Assembly (NCBI GenBank): GCA_964554485.1
Contig: CAZKOX010000002.1
Coordinates: forward strand, 45,645-109,644
Direction: 5' to 3'
Length of the DNA: 64,000 nt
Source: JBBQBM01 sp964554485
GTDB lineage: Bacteria > Patescibacteriota > Saccharimonadia > Saccharimonadales > JAGQMS01
Part shown: one piece after another, positions 15,172 to 23,757 of the stretch
Position numbering within the stretch: the first letter of the stretch is position 1
Layout of the letters: each line of letters begins with the position of its first letter
Position numbers and translations under genes: made by a program
The notes under the pieces: model-generated
What the model was told of the DNA's origin: nothing
Database searches by the model: none
The model's input: only the letters and a program-made list of their open reading frames with translations

Positions 15172-16812
15172 ATGGCTAAAAAAGTATTTTATGACGAAGA
15201 TGCAAGGCGCCGCGTTCTTGCTGGTGCAAAAATTTTATATGAGGCAGTTAAGTCGACAATGGGTCCTAAGGGTCGCAATGTAATTATTAGTAAAAGCTAT
15301 GGTGCGCCAACCGTAACTCACGACGGCGTAACAGTAGCAAAGGGGATTGATATTGCTGAAGCCGACGACGAAACACTTGGCTACAAGGTTGGCGCTGAGC
15401 TTATTAAACAAGCTGCTAGCAAGATGAACGACGTTGCTGGCGACGGTACAACAACCGTCACTGTTTTGACTTACCATATCTTGAACGAAGCAAACAAACT
15501 TATTGCTGCGGGTCACAATCCGATGTTGCTTCGAAAAGGTCTTGAAGCGGCCGCTGAAGATGTTATTAAAAAGCTAAGTTCTCTAAAAGAAGACATTGCT
15601 GGCAAGAAAACCAGGGTTGCTGAGGTAGCCAGTATATCGGCGGGTGACGCTGGTATTGGTCAGTTAATTGCTGATGTTATGGCAAAAGTCGGTAAAGACG
15701 GAGTTGTTACAGTTGAGGAAGGTCAAGGGTTGCAGCTTGAAAGTGAAGTTGTTGAAGGGTTTACCTTCGACCGCGGTTTTGTTAGCCCCTACATGGTGAC
15801 TGACACTGCTCGTATGGAAGCGGTTTATAGCAAACCAGCAGTTCTAGTAACCGACAAAAAGATATCCAATATTCAAGAATTCCTGCCAATACTTGAAAAG
15901 CTAGCCAATGCCGGCAAAAAAGATCTAGTGATTATTGCCGAGGACGTTGATGGTGAGGCGCTTGGTACGTTGATTCTTAATCGCCTCAAAGGTGTGTTTA
16001 ATACCGTTGCAGTTAAGGCGCCATCTTTTGGTGATCGTCGAGCTGATGTGCTTGAGGACATTGCGATTTTGACAGGAGGAACGGTTATATCAGAGGACCG
16101 TGGAGTTACATTCGAAAATGCTGAAGTTGATATGATCGGCTCAGCTCGCAAAGTTATCGTCACAAAAGACGAAACCACTATTATTGAAGGCGCCGGATCG
16201 CCAAGTGCTCTTAAGTCGCGAATTGCCCAAATTCATGCTCAGGAAGAATCCGCCAAGAGTGAATACGACAAAGAAAACTACCAAAAACGAGCTGCAGCGC
16301 TAAATGGTAAAGTCGCAGTCATCAAGGTTGGTGGTGCTACGGAAACCGAAATTGAAGAGAAGAAGTTCCGCGTCGATGATGCCGTGCACGCTGTAAAAGC
16401 GGCCATGGAAGAGGGTGTTGTAGCCGGTGGAGGCGTAACATTCATTAACCTTGCGGCGAGCATAAAAACCGTCAATACCGACGAGGCAACCGTTGCGTCG
16501 GGTCGATTGCTACTAAAGAGCGCACTTGACCAGCCGTTTAGAATTTTGATGGAAAATGCCGGCGTTAACCCTGACGAATGGTTACCAAAAGTCAAAGCTG
16601 GAAAGGCCGGACAAGGCATTAATGTAAATGATCCTAGCAAACTAGTTGACTTAAAAACCGCCGGAATCGTTGACCCAGCCAGGGTTAGTCGCGAAGCTGT
16701 TCAAAACGCCGTTTCAATTGCTGGCACAAGCATCACCATGGGTGCACTTGTTGTCGACATCCCTGAAAAGGCTGCTCCTGCTATGCCTCAGGGCGGCGGT
16801 ATGGACTACTAA
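15172..16812 (+). CDS. groEL: Chaperonin GroEL
   Basis: 546 residues, group I chaperonin forming the double-ring ATP-driven folding chamber. Motifs: MGPKGRNV, the ATP site VAGDGTTTVTVLTY, and EEGVVAGGGV near residue 405. The C-terminus is short (PQGGGMDY) instead of the usual long GGM repeat. Shine-Dalgarno AAAGGAG precedes ATG 15172. Cotranscribed with groES under CIRCE control. Confidence 0.97.
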   Translation: MAKKVFYDEDARRRVLAGAKILYEAVKSTMGPKGRNVIISKSYGAPTVTHDGVTVAKGIDIAEADDETLGYKVGAELIKQAASKMNDVAGDGTTTVTVLTYHILNEANKLIAAGHNPMLLRKGLEAAAEDVIKKLSSLKEDIAGKKTRVAEVASISAGDAGIGQLIADVMAKVGKDGVVTVEEGQGLQLESEVVEGFTFDRGFVSPYMVTDTARMEAVYSKPAVLVTDKKISNIQEFLPILEKLANAGKKDLVIIAEDVDGEALGTLILNRLKGVFNTVAVKAPSFGDRRADVLEDIAILTGGTVISEDRGVTFENAEVDMIGSARKVIVTKDETTIIEGAGSPSALKSRIAQIHAQEESAKSEYDKENYQKRAAALNGKVAVIKVGGATETEIEEKKFRVDDAVHAVKAAMEEGVVAGGGVTFINLAASIKTVNTDEATVASGRLLLKSALDQPFRILMENAGVNPDEWLPKVKAGKAGQGINVNDPSKLVDLKTAGIVDPARVSREAVQNAVSIAGTSITMGALVVDIPEKAAPAMPQGGGMDY

Positions 16813-16859
16813 TCTACGCTTGAACAAAATTAGTCCTCGACTAACGTATAATTAGTTTC

Positions 16860-18245
16860 ATGAAGAAACTAGTTAAAAGACTTGTTCCTACTCCTGTATT
16901 TAAAAAGATTGAACCCTATGGACACCTAGCCGAGGCTGTTTTGCATCAGTCAAAAGCTGGTTTTCCGGGTCGTTCATTGAAGGTTATTGGCGTTACTGGT
17001 ACCGACGGCAAGACCAGTACTTGCACTCTAATTACCCAAATGCTTCGAAATGCTGGCAAAAAGGTCGGCATGATTTCAACTATCTCGATAGATTACGGTG
17101 ATGGCCGTGGACCACAGGACAATCCATCGCGATTGACCGCTCTCGGCGCAAAGCGTCTCGCCAGTGCCTTAAAAAAGATGCAACGGGAGCAGGTAGAGTG
17201 GCTGGTTTTAGAGGTTACTTCGCATGGTATGGCTCAACATCGAACCTTTGGCGTGCCATATTACTTTGCGGTAATGACAAATGTCGGGCACGAGCATTTG
17301 GACTATCACGGAACATTCGAAAATTATCGCGATGCCAAGCGACGATTGTTCAAAGCGGCAAACAGAAATAGATCCGGCAGAAGGGTAGGGATTATTAATG
17401 CCGAAGACCCATCGGCCAAGCTATTTGCTAGTGATGTCTCCAAGCCTATTACCTACGGTACAAAAGAAGCTGATATTAAAGCCGAGAACATCAACCTAAC
17501 ACCAAACGGTTCGAAGTACCGAGTAAAAATTAACAACACGATTTTTCCTCAGGTTGATGACTCAGAGTTGAATATCGAGTGCCATTTGCCGGGGAGCTTT
17601 AATGTTTATAATTCGCTGGCAGCAGTTACTGCTGGTTTGGTTGCTGGTCTGACAAAAAAAGAGATCGCCGAGGGAATAGCTAGTTTGCGCGAAGTCGAAG
17701 GCCGAATGACCAGAGTTGATTGCGGTCAGGACTTTGCAGTAATTGTTGACTATGCCCATACACCAGAAAGTTTTGAAAAAATATTGTCAGAAGTTCGACC
17801 TCTCACAAACAAGAAGTTAATTTGTGTTTTTGGAAGCGCTGGCCGTCGAGATGAAGCTAAGCGAGCCGCCCAGGGCGCCATTGCCGGAAAGTTATGCGAC
17901 ACGGTCATAATTTCTGAAGAAGATGACCGTGACATTGATGGTGAAGAGATAATGAAACAAATATTGTCTGGGGCAGAGAAAACCGGAAAAGTTTTAGATA
18001 AAGACGTATTTATGGTTCACGACCGAGAGGAAGCAATCCAAAAGGCCGTCAATATTGCTAAGGCTGGGGACATTGTTATGTTACTCGGTAAGGGACATGA
18101 AAAATCAATCTTGAGCAACGGCCCGCAAGCCGCCGAATTGCGCCACTTGCCTCAAAACGACGACGACGCCAGACGCGTCGTAAAGCGTAAATACGACGAA
18201 GTTACAGCCGCAAAACTTGCCATTGCAAATCGTATTAATCAATAG
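16860..18245 (+). CDS. murE: MurE-like Mur ligase
   Basis: 461 residues of the Mur ligase superfamily, closest in layout to UDP-MurNAc-L-Ala-D-Glu ligase (MurE), which adds the third residue of the peptidoglycan stem. ATP loop GVTGTDGKTST near residue 48, the central EVTSHGMAQHR and NVGHEHLDYHG, then VVDYAHTPESFEK and GSAGRRDEAKR of the C-terminal domain. The usual N-terminal UDP-binding domain (about 90 residues) is reduced to about 40. The classical DNPR diaminopimelate motif is not evident, so the added residue is uncertain. TATAAT lies 7 nt before the ATG. Confidence 0.85.
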   Translation: MKKLVKRLVPTPVFKKIEPYGHLAEAVLHQSKAGFPGRSLKVIGVTGTDGKTSTCTLITQMLRNAGKKVGMISTISIDYGDGRGPQDNPSRLTALGAKRLASALKKMQREQVEWLVLEVTSHGMAQHRTFGVPYYFAVMTNVGHEHLDYHGTFENYRDAKRRLFKAANRNRSGRRVGIINAEDPSAKLFASDVSKPITYGTKEADIKAENINLTPNGSKYRVKINNTIFPQVDDSELNIECHLPGSFNVYNSLAAVTAGLVAGLTKKEIAEGIASLREVEGRMTRVDCGQDFAVIVDYAHTPESFEKILSEVRPLTNKKLICVFGSAGRRDEAKRAAQGAIAGKLCDTVIISEEDDRDIDGEEIMKQILSGAEKTGKVLDKDVFMVHDREEAIQKAVNIAKAGDIVMLLGKGHEKSILSNGPQAAELRHLPQNDDDARRVVKRKYDEVTAAKLAIANRINQ

Positions 18246-19095
18246 TTAGGCTTGTACAACGGATAAAGCCGCCGCCTTTAAGTAATTCCGTTACTTCTGG
18301 CGCATAAATTTTGAGACCACGATTTTCCAGAGCGCTTTTTAATTCAGGAGCATGGCTGCTCATAATTACTGATTCGCCAGTAGACACAAGGTTGCAGGCA
18401 AAACCATTCATCGCTTCGTCTAGGCTTACCTCTATCTTTTCAAGATCATCTAATGCTCTAATCCTAGCCTGACTCTCAGGCATAAAAGCTTCCGGACACC
18501 AAGCAATTAAACTCGGCGAAATTACGGCCAAAGCAAGGTCGAGATCATAAAAAAAGCTGTCCGGCCAACCGGTAACTTGGTTGATGATTGGATTTTGGTT
18601 GGCGTCGAGTTGGGGAATGGTTTGTAGACCTATAACTTTTAATCCAAGTTCTTTTTCAAGAAGTTGATGCGCCGCAAGGCTAGTTCTATATCCTGTGCCG
18701 ACAAATAGATATTTACCACAGGGCAGGGCATCGCCTTGGCCGCTAAAGTTAACCTCCCTTGGTAATTTGACCGTCCTTAGTCCGAGAGATTTTAAGGTAT
18801 CTTCAGCATAAGTTTCCTCACCCTGGCGCTTGTTCGGCAGATTCGACATAACGGCTATATTGCCGTTAATTAGCGCCCAGTTAGCAGCGTACACACCATC
18901 TTGGCAGCCGGCCGGGGCGTCAACTTTTATAACTTCAATGCCAGCTTGCTTGAAACAATCGGCTATCGCAGCATGCTCGGCAATAGCTTTATGCAAGTCT
19001 ACCGGTATACGATCGTCCATGTAGGCATTAATGGCAAAGCCATCATCAAAATATTCTGCCCCCGACATTAAAACCCTAGTATTTATTTTCTGCAT
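18235..19095 (-). CDS. Amidinotransferase/dimethylargininase-like hydrolase
   Basis: 286 residues of the guanidine-modifying (DDAH/arginine deiminase/amidinotransferase) fold. The catalytic Cys is in GGGFIRCTS near the C-terminus, and FYDLDLALAV resembles the His/Asp region, though the family His is less clear. Members convert arginine derivatives to citrulline or ornithine-type products; the substrate here is not determined. The start is ATG 19095 (a GTG lies one codon upstream), with TAATAT 8 nt before it. The 3' end overlaps convergent murE by 11 nt. Confidence 0.8.
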   Translation of the reverse strand: MQKINTRVLMSGAEYFDDGFAINAYMDDRIPVDLHKAIAEHAAIADCFKQAGIEVIKVDAPAGCQDGVYAANWALINGNIAVMSNLPNKRQGEETYAEDTLKSLGLRTVKLPREVNFSGQGDALPCGKYLFVGTGYRTSLAAHQLLEKELGLKVIGLQTIPQLDANQNPIINQVTGWPDSFFYDLDLALAVISPSLIAWCPEAFMPESQARIRALDDLEKIEVSLDEAMNGFACNLVSTGESVIMSSHAPELKSALENRGLKIYAPEVTELLKGGGFIRCTSLTID

Positions 19096-19116
19096 CACTG
19101 TCTATATTACAGCTTA

Positions 19117-19152
19117 ATAAAAAAACCTTCGTGTAAAAACGGAGGGTTTTTT
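19117..19152. terminator. Bidirectional rho-independent terminator
   Basis: A-run, CCTTCG, loop, CGGAGG, T-run: a short stem flanked by A and T tracts working on both strands. On the minus strand it ends the small-protein gene at 19166. Confidence 0.75.
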
Positions 19153-19165
19153 GGTCGTATATTAA

Positions 19166-19432
19166 CTAACGTCTACCGTTAGTGTATGGACCGCTAGGGT
19201 TGCCATTACTTGCATCTGCAATCGCTTCATCTTTCTTTACGACTGTACCGTCAGGCTGGACTACTAGTTCTGGTAGTGTAGCTTCACCAATTTCTTTGAA
19301 GTGCTCAGCGCGGGCATTATCTTGTTCCGCCTGCCAGCTATCAAGTACTTCCTGGTCGGCAGGAGATGTTACTTCTGCTTTTAGGTCGTCTATTGCAGTT
19401 TGCACTTTTGGTTTTTCTATTAAATCGCCCAT
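19166..19432 (-). CDS. Small acidic hypothetical protein
   Basis: 88 residues, soluble, helical first half, disordered Gly/Asn-rich tail. AAGGA precedes ATG 19432 with normal spacing and a terminator follows, so I take it as real. No family recognised. It is one of three small orphan genes in a row on this strand. Confidence 0.6.
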   Translation of the reverse strand: MGDLIEKPKVQTAIDDLKAEVTSPADQEVLDSWQAEQDNARAEHFKEIGEATLPELVVQPDGTVVKKDEAIADASNGNPSGPYTNGRR

Positions 19433-19509
19433 TTTTATCCTTTTTATTTTTTGTTGATAAAACTATAGTAGCAAATTATATCGATTTTGTCAAGGTAGGA
19501 GTTGTTTCT

Positions 19510-19785
19510 TTAGATGCTACTTGTAGTGTCGACTTCTACGCCTGCACTACTAACGACCAATTTTGAGAAAGATGCCAGTACCTCCTGAATACCTTTGATA
19601 CGACCGGCCATTTCGTTTATCTCCGGGTCTCTCTCTGACCTAGGTATTTGAGATAGAGCCCTAAATTCTTCCTGACTTCTTTCAAACGTCAAAGACTGCT
19701 GTCTATACCACTCAAGAAGTGTTGATACAGCAATAACACTTGGTCTTTGTTCGATAGGGGTTGTTTCACCAGGAGGTGTACTCAT
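19510..19785 (-). CDS. Small hypothetical protein
   Basis: 91 residues, soluble. A Pro/Thr-rich start is followed by a predicted long helix (residues 20-75). TATTAT stands 8 nt before ATG 19785. No family recognised. Confidence 0.6.
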   Translation of the reverse strand: MSTPPGETTPIEQRPSVIAVSTLLEWYRQQSLTFERSQEEFRALSQIPRSERDPEINEMAGRIKGIQEVLASFSKLVVSSAGVEVDTTSSI

Positions 19786-19841
19786 ATATTACAATAATAC
19801 AACATTTAATATGAAAAATCAACTATCCTAGAGGTAGGTGT

Positions 19842-20270
19842 CTATTTTTCTTTGGCGGTGAAGAAGTTGATTTCGTTAATGATGTCTAGAAGTGCTTGGG
19901 CGCGAGCCTTGTCGTCCTCGATGGCCTTAGCGGCGTCGTGGGCGTCACGAAGTAAGGACTGGTTGTCTGTAGCCTGAACCATCATCATTGTTGTCTTAAA
20001 CTTGTCTTCGTTACTTAGGTCTAGTTTGCCTAGGATTGGCGCTAGCTCATTAATTGCCTGTTTTTGAAGATCGGCCAAATCACCGTCAGGCTCAACTGCG
20101 CGGTTGTCGTCAGTAACTGGTTCTGGTTCCGTAACTACGACAGGGGTAGGGTCGTTTGTTGGTACGGGGGCAGGTGCGGGCATTGTGCTATCACTTGCAG
20201 GTTCGGTTACTGGTTCTGGAACTACCACGCCGTCGTCAACAGGTTTTTGATTATCATCTAAACTAAACAT
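19842..20270 (-). CDS. Pro/Val-rich hypothetical protein with helical C-terminus
   Basis: 142 residues. Residues 10-65 are a low-complexity Pro-Val-Thr-Glu linker, and residues 68-142 form a helical domain (LQKQAINELAPILGKLDLSNEDKF onward). No membrane helix. AAGGGGG before ATG 20270 is a good ribosome site. It shares a palindromic promoter region with the divergent isomerase gene. Confidence 0.68.
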   Translation of the reverse strand: MFSLDDNQKPVDDGVVVPEPVTEPASDSTMPAPAPVPTNDPTPVVVTEPEPVTDDNRAVEPDGDLADLQKQAINELAPILGKLDLSNEDKFKTTMMMVQATDNQSLLRDAHDAAKAIEDDKARAQALLDIINEINFFTAKEK

Positions 20271-20300
20271 TTTGCCACCCCCTTAAAACTTAATAAATAG

Positions 20301-20317
20301 GTTACAATAATTGTAAC
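20301..20317. promoter_or_regulatory. Palindrome carrying -10 boxes on both strands
   Basis: GTTACAAT-A-ATTGTAAC, a perfect 8-1-8 palindrome between two divergent genes. Each strand reads TACAAT, a plausible -10, so one sequence may serve both promoters, or be an operator. Confidence 0.55.
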
Positions 20318-20329
20318 ATAAGGGGCATT

Positions 20330-21364
20330 ATGATTGACGATCTAAAGTTTATTCACGAAAAAGACAAATCTGACGCCTTGGGTCTTGCTGCCAAGGAATG
20401 GCAACAATTACTTGCTGAATACAAAATTGAACCAGCGCTAAAGCCTGACCATGTTTACAACGTAGTATTCGCCGGCATGGGCGGCTCGGCACTAGCAGCA
20501 CTGCTGTCTAAAACTTGGCCGACGGTTAAAGAACCATTTGAGGTTGTACGGGGTTACGATATTCCGACGTATGTTGATGGCGACACGCTGTTTATTGCCT
20601 CCAGCTATTCTGGCAATACCGAAGAAGAGCTGGCTTGTCTAAACCGAGCTGCCAAGCGTGGAGCGACGATTGTCGTAATTAGTTCAGGGGGACAGCTAGT
20701 AGATATTGCCAGAGAAAAGGGCTATTCGCTGGTATTGATTCCTACGCATATGCAGCCTAGGTACGCGACTCTATATTCTTTCTCGGCACTTACTAGAATC
20801 CTAGAAGCTGTCGGTCTGGTAGACGAAGGTACGGCTGACAAAGAATTGTCAAAAGCCGCTAAGTTTTTAGAAGAGTCAGTCAAATCATGGTTACCAGAAG
20901 TGCACACCAAAGAAAATCCAGCTAAAGAACTAGCCAAAGACTTGGTTGGAACTAGTATTGTTGTTTATTCTGGTCCGCTATTAGCGCCAGCGGCTTATAA
21001 ATGGAAGATTAGCCTTAACGAAAACGCCAAAAACTTGGCTTGGTGGGGAACATATCCCGAGTTTAATCACAACGAATTTATTGGCTGGACTGGTCAGCCG
21101 CATGACAAACCATATTCGGTGGTTGAGTTAAGAAGTAGCTTTGAACACCCACGAGTATTGAAGCGATTTGAAGTGTCGGCGCGGCTACTTTCTGGTCGTC
21201 GACCGGCGCCGCAAGTTGTCGAAGCTCAGGGCGAAACACTGCTTGAACAACTACTTTGGACGGTTATCTTTGGCGACTTCGTCTCGATCTATCTTGCACT
21301 ATTAAATGGTATTGACCCAACCCCCGTCGACCTAATTGAAAAGTTCAAATCCGAAATAGCCTAG
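20330..21364 (+). CDS. Bifunctional phosphoglucose/phosphomannose isomerase
   Basis: 344 residues with two SIS (sugar isomerase) domains: GMGGSALAALL and SSYSGNTEEEL in the first, and the C-terminal PGI/PMI-type domain with EFNHNEFIGW and HPRV.KR. It interconverts glucose-6-P, fructose-6-P and probably mannose-6-P. Shine-Dalgarno AAGGGG lies 5 nt before the ATG. A strong terminator hairpin follows 35 nt after the stop. Confidence 0.9.
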   Translation: MIDDLKFIHEKDKSDALGLAAKEWQQLLAEYKIEPALKPDHVYNVVFAGMGGSALAALLSKTWPTVKEPFEVVRGYDIPTYVDGDTLFIASSYSGNTEEELACLNRAAKRGATIVVISSGGQLVDIAREKGYSLVLIPTHMQPRYATLYSFSALTRILEAVGLVDEGTADKELSKAAKFLEESVKSWLPEVHTKENPAKELAKDLVGTSIVVYSGPLLAPAAYKWKISLNENAKNLAWWGTYPEFNHNEFIGWTGQPHDKPYSVVELRSSFEHPRVLKRFEVSARLLSGRRPAPQVVEAQGETLLEQLLWTVIFGDFVSIYLALLNGIDPTPVDLIEKFKSEIA

Positions 21365-21399
21365 GCGCCGGAAATCGAATAACGGAAACCGGAGTCGAA

Positions 21400-21427
21400 A
21401 ATAAAATGAACAGCCGTTCATTTTATT
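21400..21427. terminator. Terminator-like perfect hairpin
   Basis: AATAAAATGAAC-AGCC-GTTCATTTTATT, a perfect 12-bp stem after the isomerase gene. The rest of the gap to 21531 is AT-rich with short palindromes (GATATC) and no gene visible. Confidence 0.7.
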
Positions 21428-21531
21428 CCACTATTAGAATTCCTATCTGGATTATAGTTCCTCGATATCCGATATCTTAGTTGTGTTATTGGTCGTCGTG
21501 AATAGTCGTATTAGTTACGAAGTAATAGAAA

Positions 21532-22254
21532 TTAGATATTAATTATCGGTAGTTTGGTACCTGCGATCCATTCTCGTGGCTCGGCATTTTGTTCAAATAA
21601 GGTCGCAGCACTTACACCGCCCAGTGTAGTTTCATTATCTTCGATACTTATCCATGAAGCTTCTGGTAGACCTATAACCGGGCATGCATTCTCTTGATGG
21701 TACTCCTTGATGCGTTGTTCTCTGGTCTCGCCCTGATGATTCTTAATAAGTGATCCGGGTACGAAGTGGGGATTAATCTGGAAATCTATTAAATTTAGTG
21801 CACCCAACCCTTGTGTTTCGACTATCGGCATGTCGTTCGTGGTCATGATCGTAGGACAAGCAACGTTGCTACCTGCACTTGTACCCATATAGCCAGCACC
21901 ATTCTTTATCTTATTACGTATTGGACCAAGCAAATTATTATTCTGCAACGCCTTGAGAAGTCGAAATGTGTTACCTCCGGCGATAAAAATAGCCTTTACA
22001 TCATAAGCCTCTACGGCTTCTTTAGGATTACGTGATTTATGTAAAGAAATAAGAGAGCTACCAATATCTGGGTCGAGTTTGGTAAAGAAATCCCTAGCTC
22101 GATCGGCATAATAATCTAAGTCATTGCCTGCGTAGGGTACGAATAATACATGACCTGGAGGACATATGCTTAGAAAATGTTTGATCTGGGTTTGGCAGTG
22201 TTCTAGATAGCCTCCATCACCAAGGTAGGAGCTACTAATTAATAACAATTTCAT
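21532..22254 (-). CDS. Peptidase E-like (S51) dipeptidase
   Basis: 240 residues from ATG 22254. S51 family features: start MKLLLISSSYLG, IAGGNTFRLLKAL, and the nucleophile elbow GTSAGSNVA, with INPHF supplying the His. Members cleave Asp-X dipeptides (PepE) or cyanophycin/isoaspartyl peptides. The frame is open 32 codons further upstream, but TATAAT lies 6 nt before ATG 22254 and the family begins there. Confidence 0.88.
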   Translation of the reverse strand: MKLLLISSSYLGDGGYLEHCQTQIKHFLSICPPGHVLFVPYAGNDLDYYADRARDFFTKLDPDIGSSLISLHKSRNPKEAVEAYDVKAIFIAGGNTFRLLKALQNNNLLGPIRNKIKNGAGYMGTSAGSNVACPTIMTTNDMPIVETQGLGALNLIDFQINPHFVPGSLIKNHQGETREQRIKEYHQENACPVIGLPEASWISIEDNETTLGGVSAATLFEQNAEPREWIAGTKLPIINI

Positions 22255-22353
22255 TCCGTAATTATAACTTAGACGTTGTAATTTACTCAAAGTCATTAGT
22301 AGTCGCAGGCTCTCACTCTGGCGTCTGTTGATTTTTTTGCCGACAAACACTTA

Positions 22354-23583
22354 TTAATCGTGTCGCAGGGCCTCTATCGGATCTCGCCGGGCAGCCTTCA
22401 TTGCTGGCATAATCCCGAAGATAACTCCAACGGCGGTTGATACACCGAGGGCTATTAAGATTATTCCTGGCGTAAAGGCAGGCGTGAGGGTGGTGAAGAA
22501 TGAAATTAACACACCACCAACTACGGCAAGCGCGACACCTATGAATCCACCAAGCAGGCTAAGTACAATAGCCTCGACTAAGAACTGTCCTAGAATTTGT
22601 CGATTTGTAGCACCAAGGGCTTTGCGGACACCGATTTCGCGGGTACGTTCGGTAACGCTGACAAGCATTATGTTCATTACTCCAATACCGCCAACAAACA
22701 AAGAAATACCCGCTATGGCAGCCACAAGGGTGGTTAACTTACTAAACACTTGAGATGCAATCGCCAAAAATTCCTCTTGTTTAAAGATCGTAAAATCTTC
22801 TTGGTTGGCGTGGTTGTTGAGTAGGGCTTTCTTTACGTTATTACTAGTTTGATTTAGGAGATCTTCATTATCGACCTTTACTTCGACATCACGGATTTCT
22901 AGGAGACCGCCAGATATTTGCTTGGCGACATTAATAGGAATAAAAATGGCATCGTTAAAGCTTGGAGCAAGCTCTAAGCCAGATGAATTAAACTCACTCA
23001 TAACCCCGCGGATAATGAAATTTATCCCCCGAAAGCTTACAGTTTGCCCAATCGGTGATTCGTCATGAAAAAGATTACTTGCAACTTCGCTACCAATTAC
23101 GGCTACGCGACGATTTTGCTCACTCTCACTAATGAAACTACCAAATCGAACCTTTTTATCTAATATTTTTGGGAGCTCATGAGTTGTCGCCACGACATAT
23201 GCCGAGGCGTAATGGTCGTTGTTGAGAGTGGTAGGGGAGCCGGAAAGCATGGCGATTGGAGCAACCGACTCAACATTATTGATCTTTGCTATATCATCTA
23301 TATCTTTTTCGGTAAGGTTGCTTGCTCCCAACATTGATGCGATGTTGATGCCGGTAATATTGCCGTCACTATCGCGCTGAATAGGGCGTCCTGAGCGTAC
23401 GGTTAATAAATTACTGCCAAGAGACTTAACCTCGCCAATAACGTCTTTTTTGACCCCTTCGCTTATCGAGACAATGGTTACGACACTTGCAACTCCGATA
23501 ACGATACCTATAACCGTAAGAAACGACCGAAGCTTGGAGCCTTTGATGCTGGTTGTGGCCATCTTGATATGGGCTTTAATCAT
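22354..23583 (-). CDS. MacB/FtsX-type ABC transporter permease
   Basis: 409 residues: N-terminal helix (about residues 17-40), a periplasmic-type MacB core of about 230 residues, and three C-terminal helices with the conserved VTERTREIGVRKALGA and PAMKAARRDPIEALRHD signatures. Typical of exporters of peptides, lipids or toxins, or of envelope remodelling complexes; no substrate can be assigned. It pairs with the upstream ATPase. Its Shine-Dalgarno (GGGAGG) lies in the closing stem of structured repeat copy 2, whose end is 4 nt from the ATG. Confidence 0.92.
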   Translation of the reverse strand: MIKAHIKMATTSIKGSKLRSFLTVIGIVIGVASVVTIVSISEGVKKDVIGEVKSLGSNLLTVRSGRPIQRDSDGNITGINIASMLGASNLTEKDIDDIAKINNVESVAPIAMLSGSPTTLNNDHYASAYVVATTHELPKILDKKVRFGSFISESEQNRRVAVIGSEVASNLFHDESPIGQTVSFRGINFIIRGVMSEFNSSGLELAPSFNDAIFIPINVAKQISGGLLEIRDVEVKVDNEDLLNQTSNNVKKALLNNHANQEDFTIFKQEEFLAIASQVFSKLTTLVAAIAGISLFVGGIGVMNIMLVSVTERTREIGVRKALGATNRQILGQFLVEAIVLSLLGGFIGVALAVVGGVLISFFTTLTPAFTPGIILIALGVSTAVGVIFGIMPAMKAARRDPIEALRHD

Positions 23584-23587
23584 TTCT

Positions 23588-23757
23588 CCACACCTCCCGC
23601 GCCGGCTAGCCTGCTCTTTAGCGGAGCTAAAGACACCGCTAGCCTCTTGGTCATTTTCAGCTTAAAAAGTCCAGTACTCACTTCAACGTACTCCTTGTAC
23701 GTCCTCGTTCCGTGCTTCCTTTTTGCGCCGAAACTGACCTAAGCGCAGAAGGCGTGG
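23588..23757 (-). repeat. Structured RNA repeat, copy 2
   Basis: A 170-bp homologue of 2148-2318. On the minus strand the ends pair over 15 positions (CCACGCCTTCTGCGC with GCGCGGGAGGTGTGG), three of them G-U. Compared with copy 1, helices change on both sides: GCTAAGC/GCTTAGC becomes GGCTAGC/GCTAGCC, CTTTGGC/GCCAAAG becomes CTTTAGC/GCTAAAG, CTTGAAG/CTTCAAG becomes AAAAAG/CTTTTT. The 5' half is read as the last 26 codons of the ABC ATPase, and the 3' strand holds the permease Shine-Dalgarno. Confidence 0.8.
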
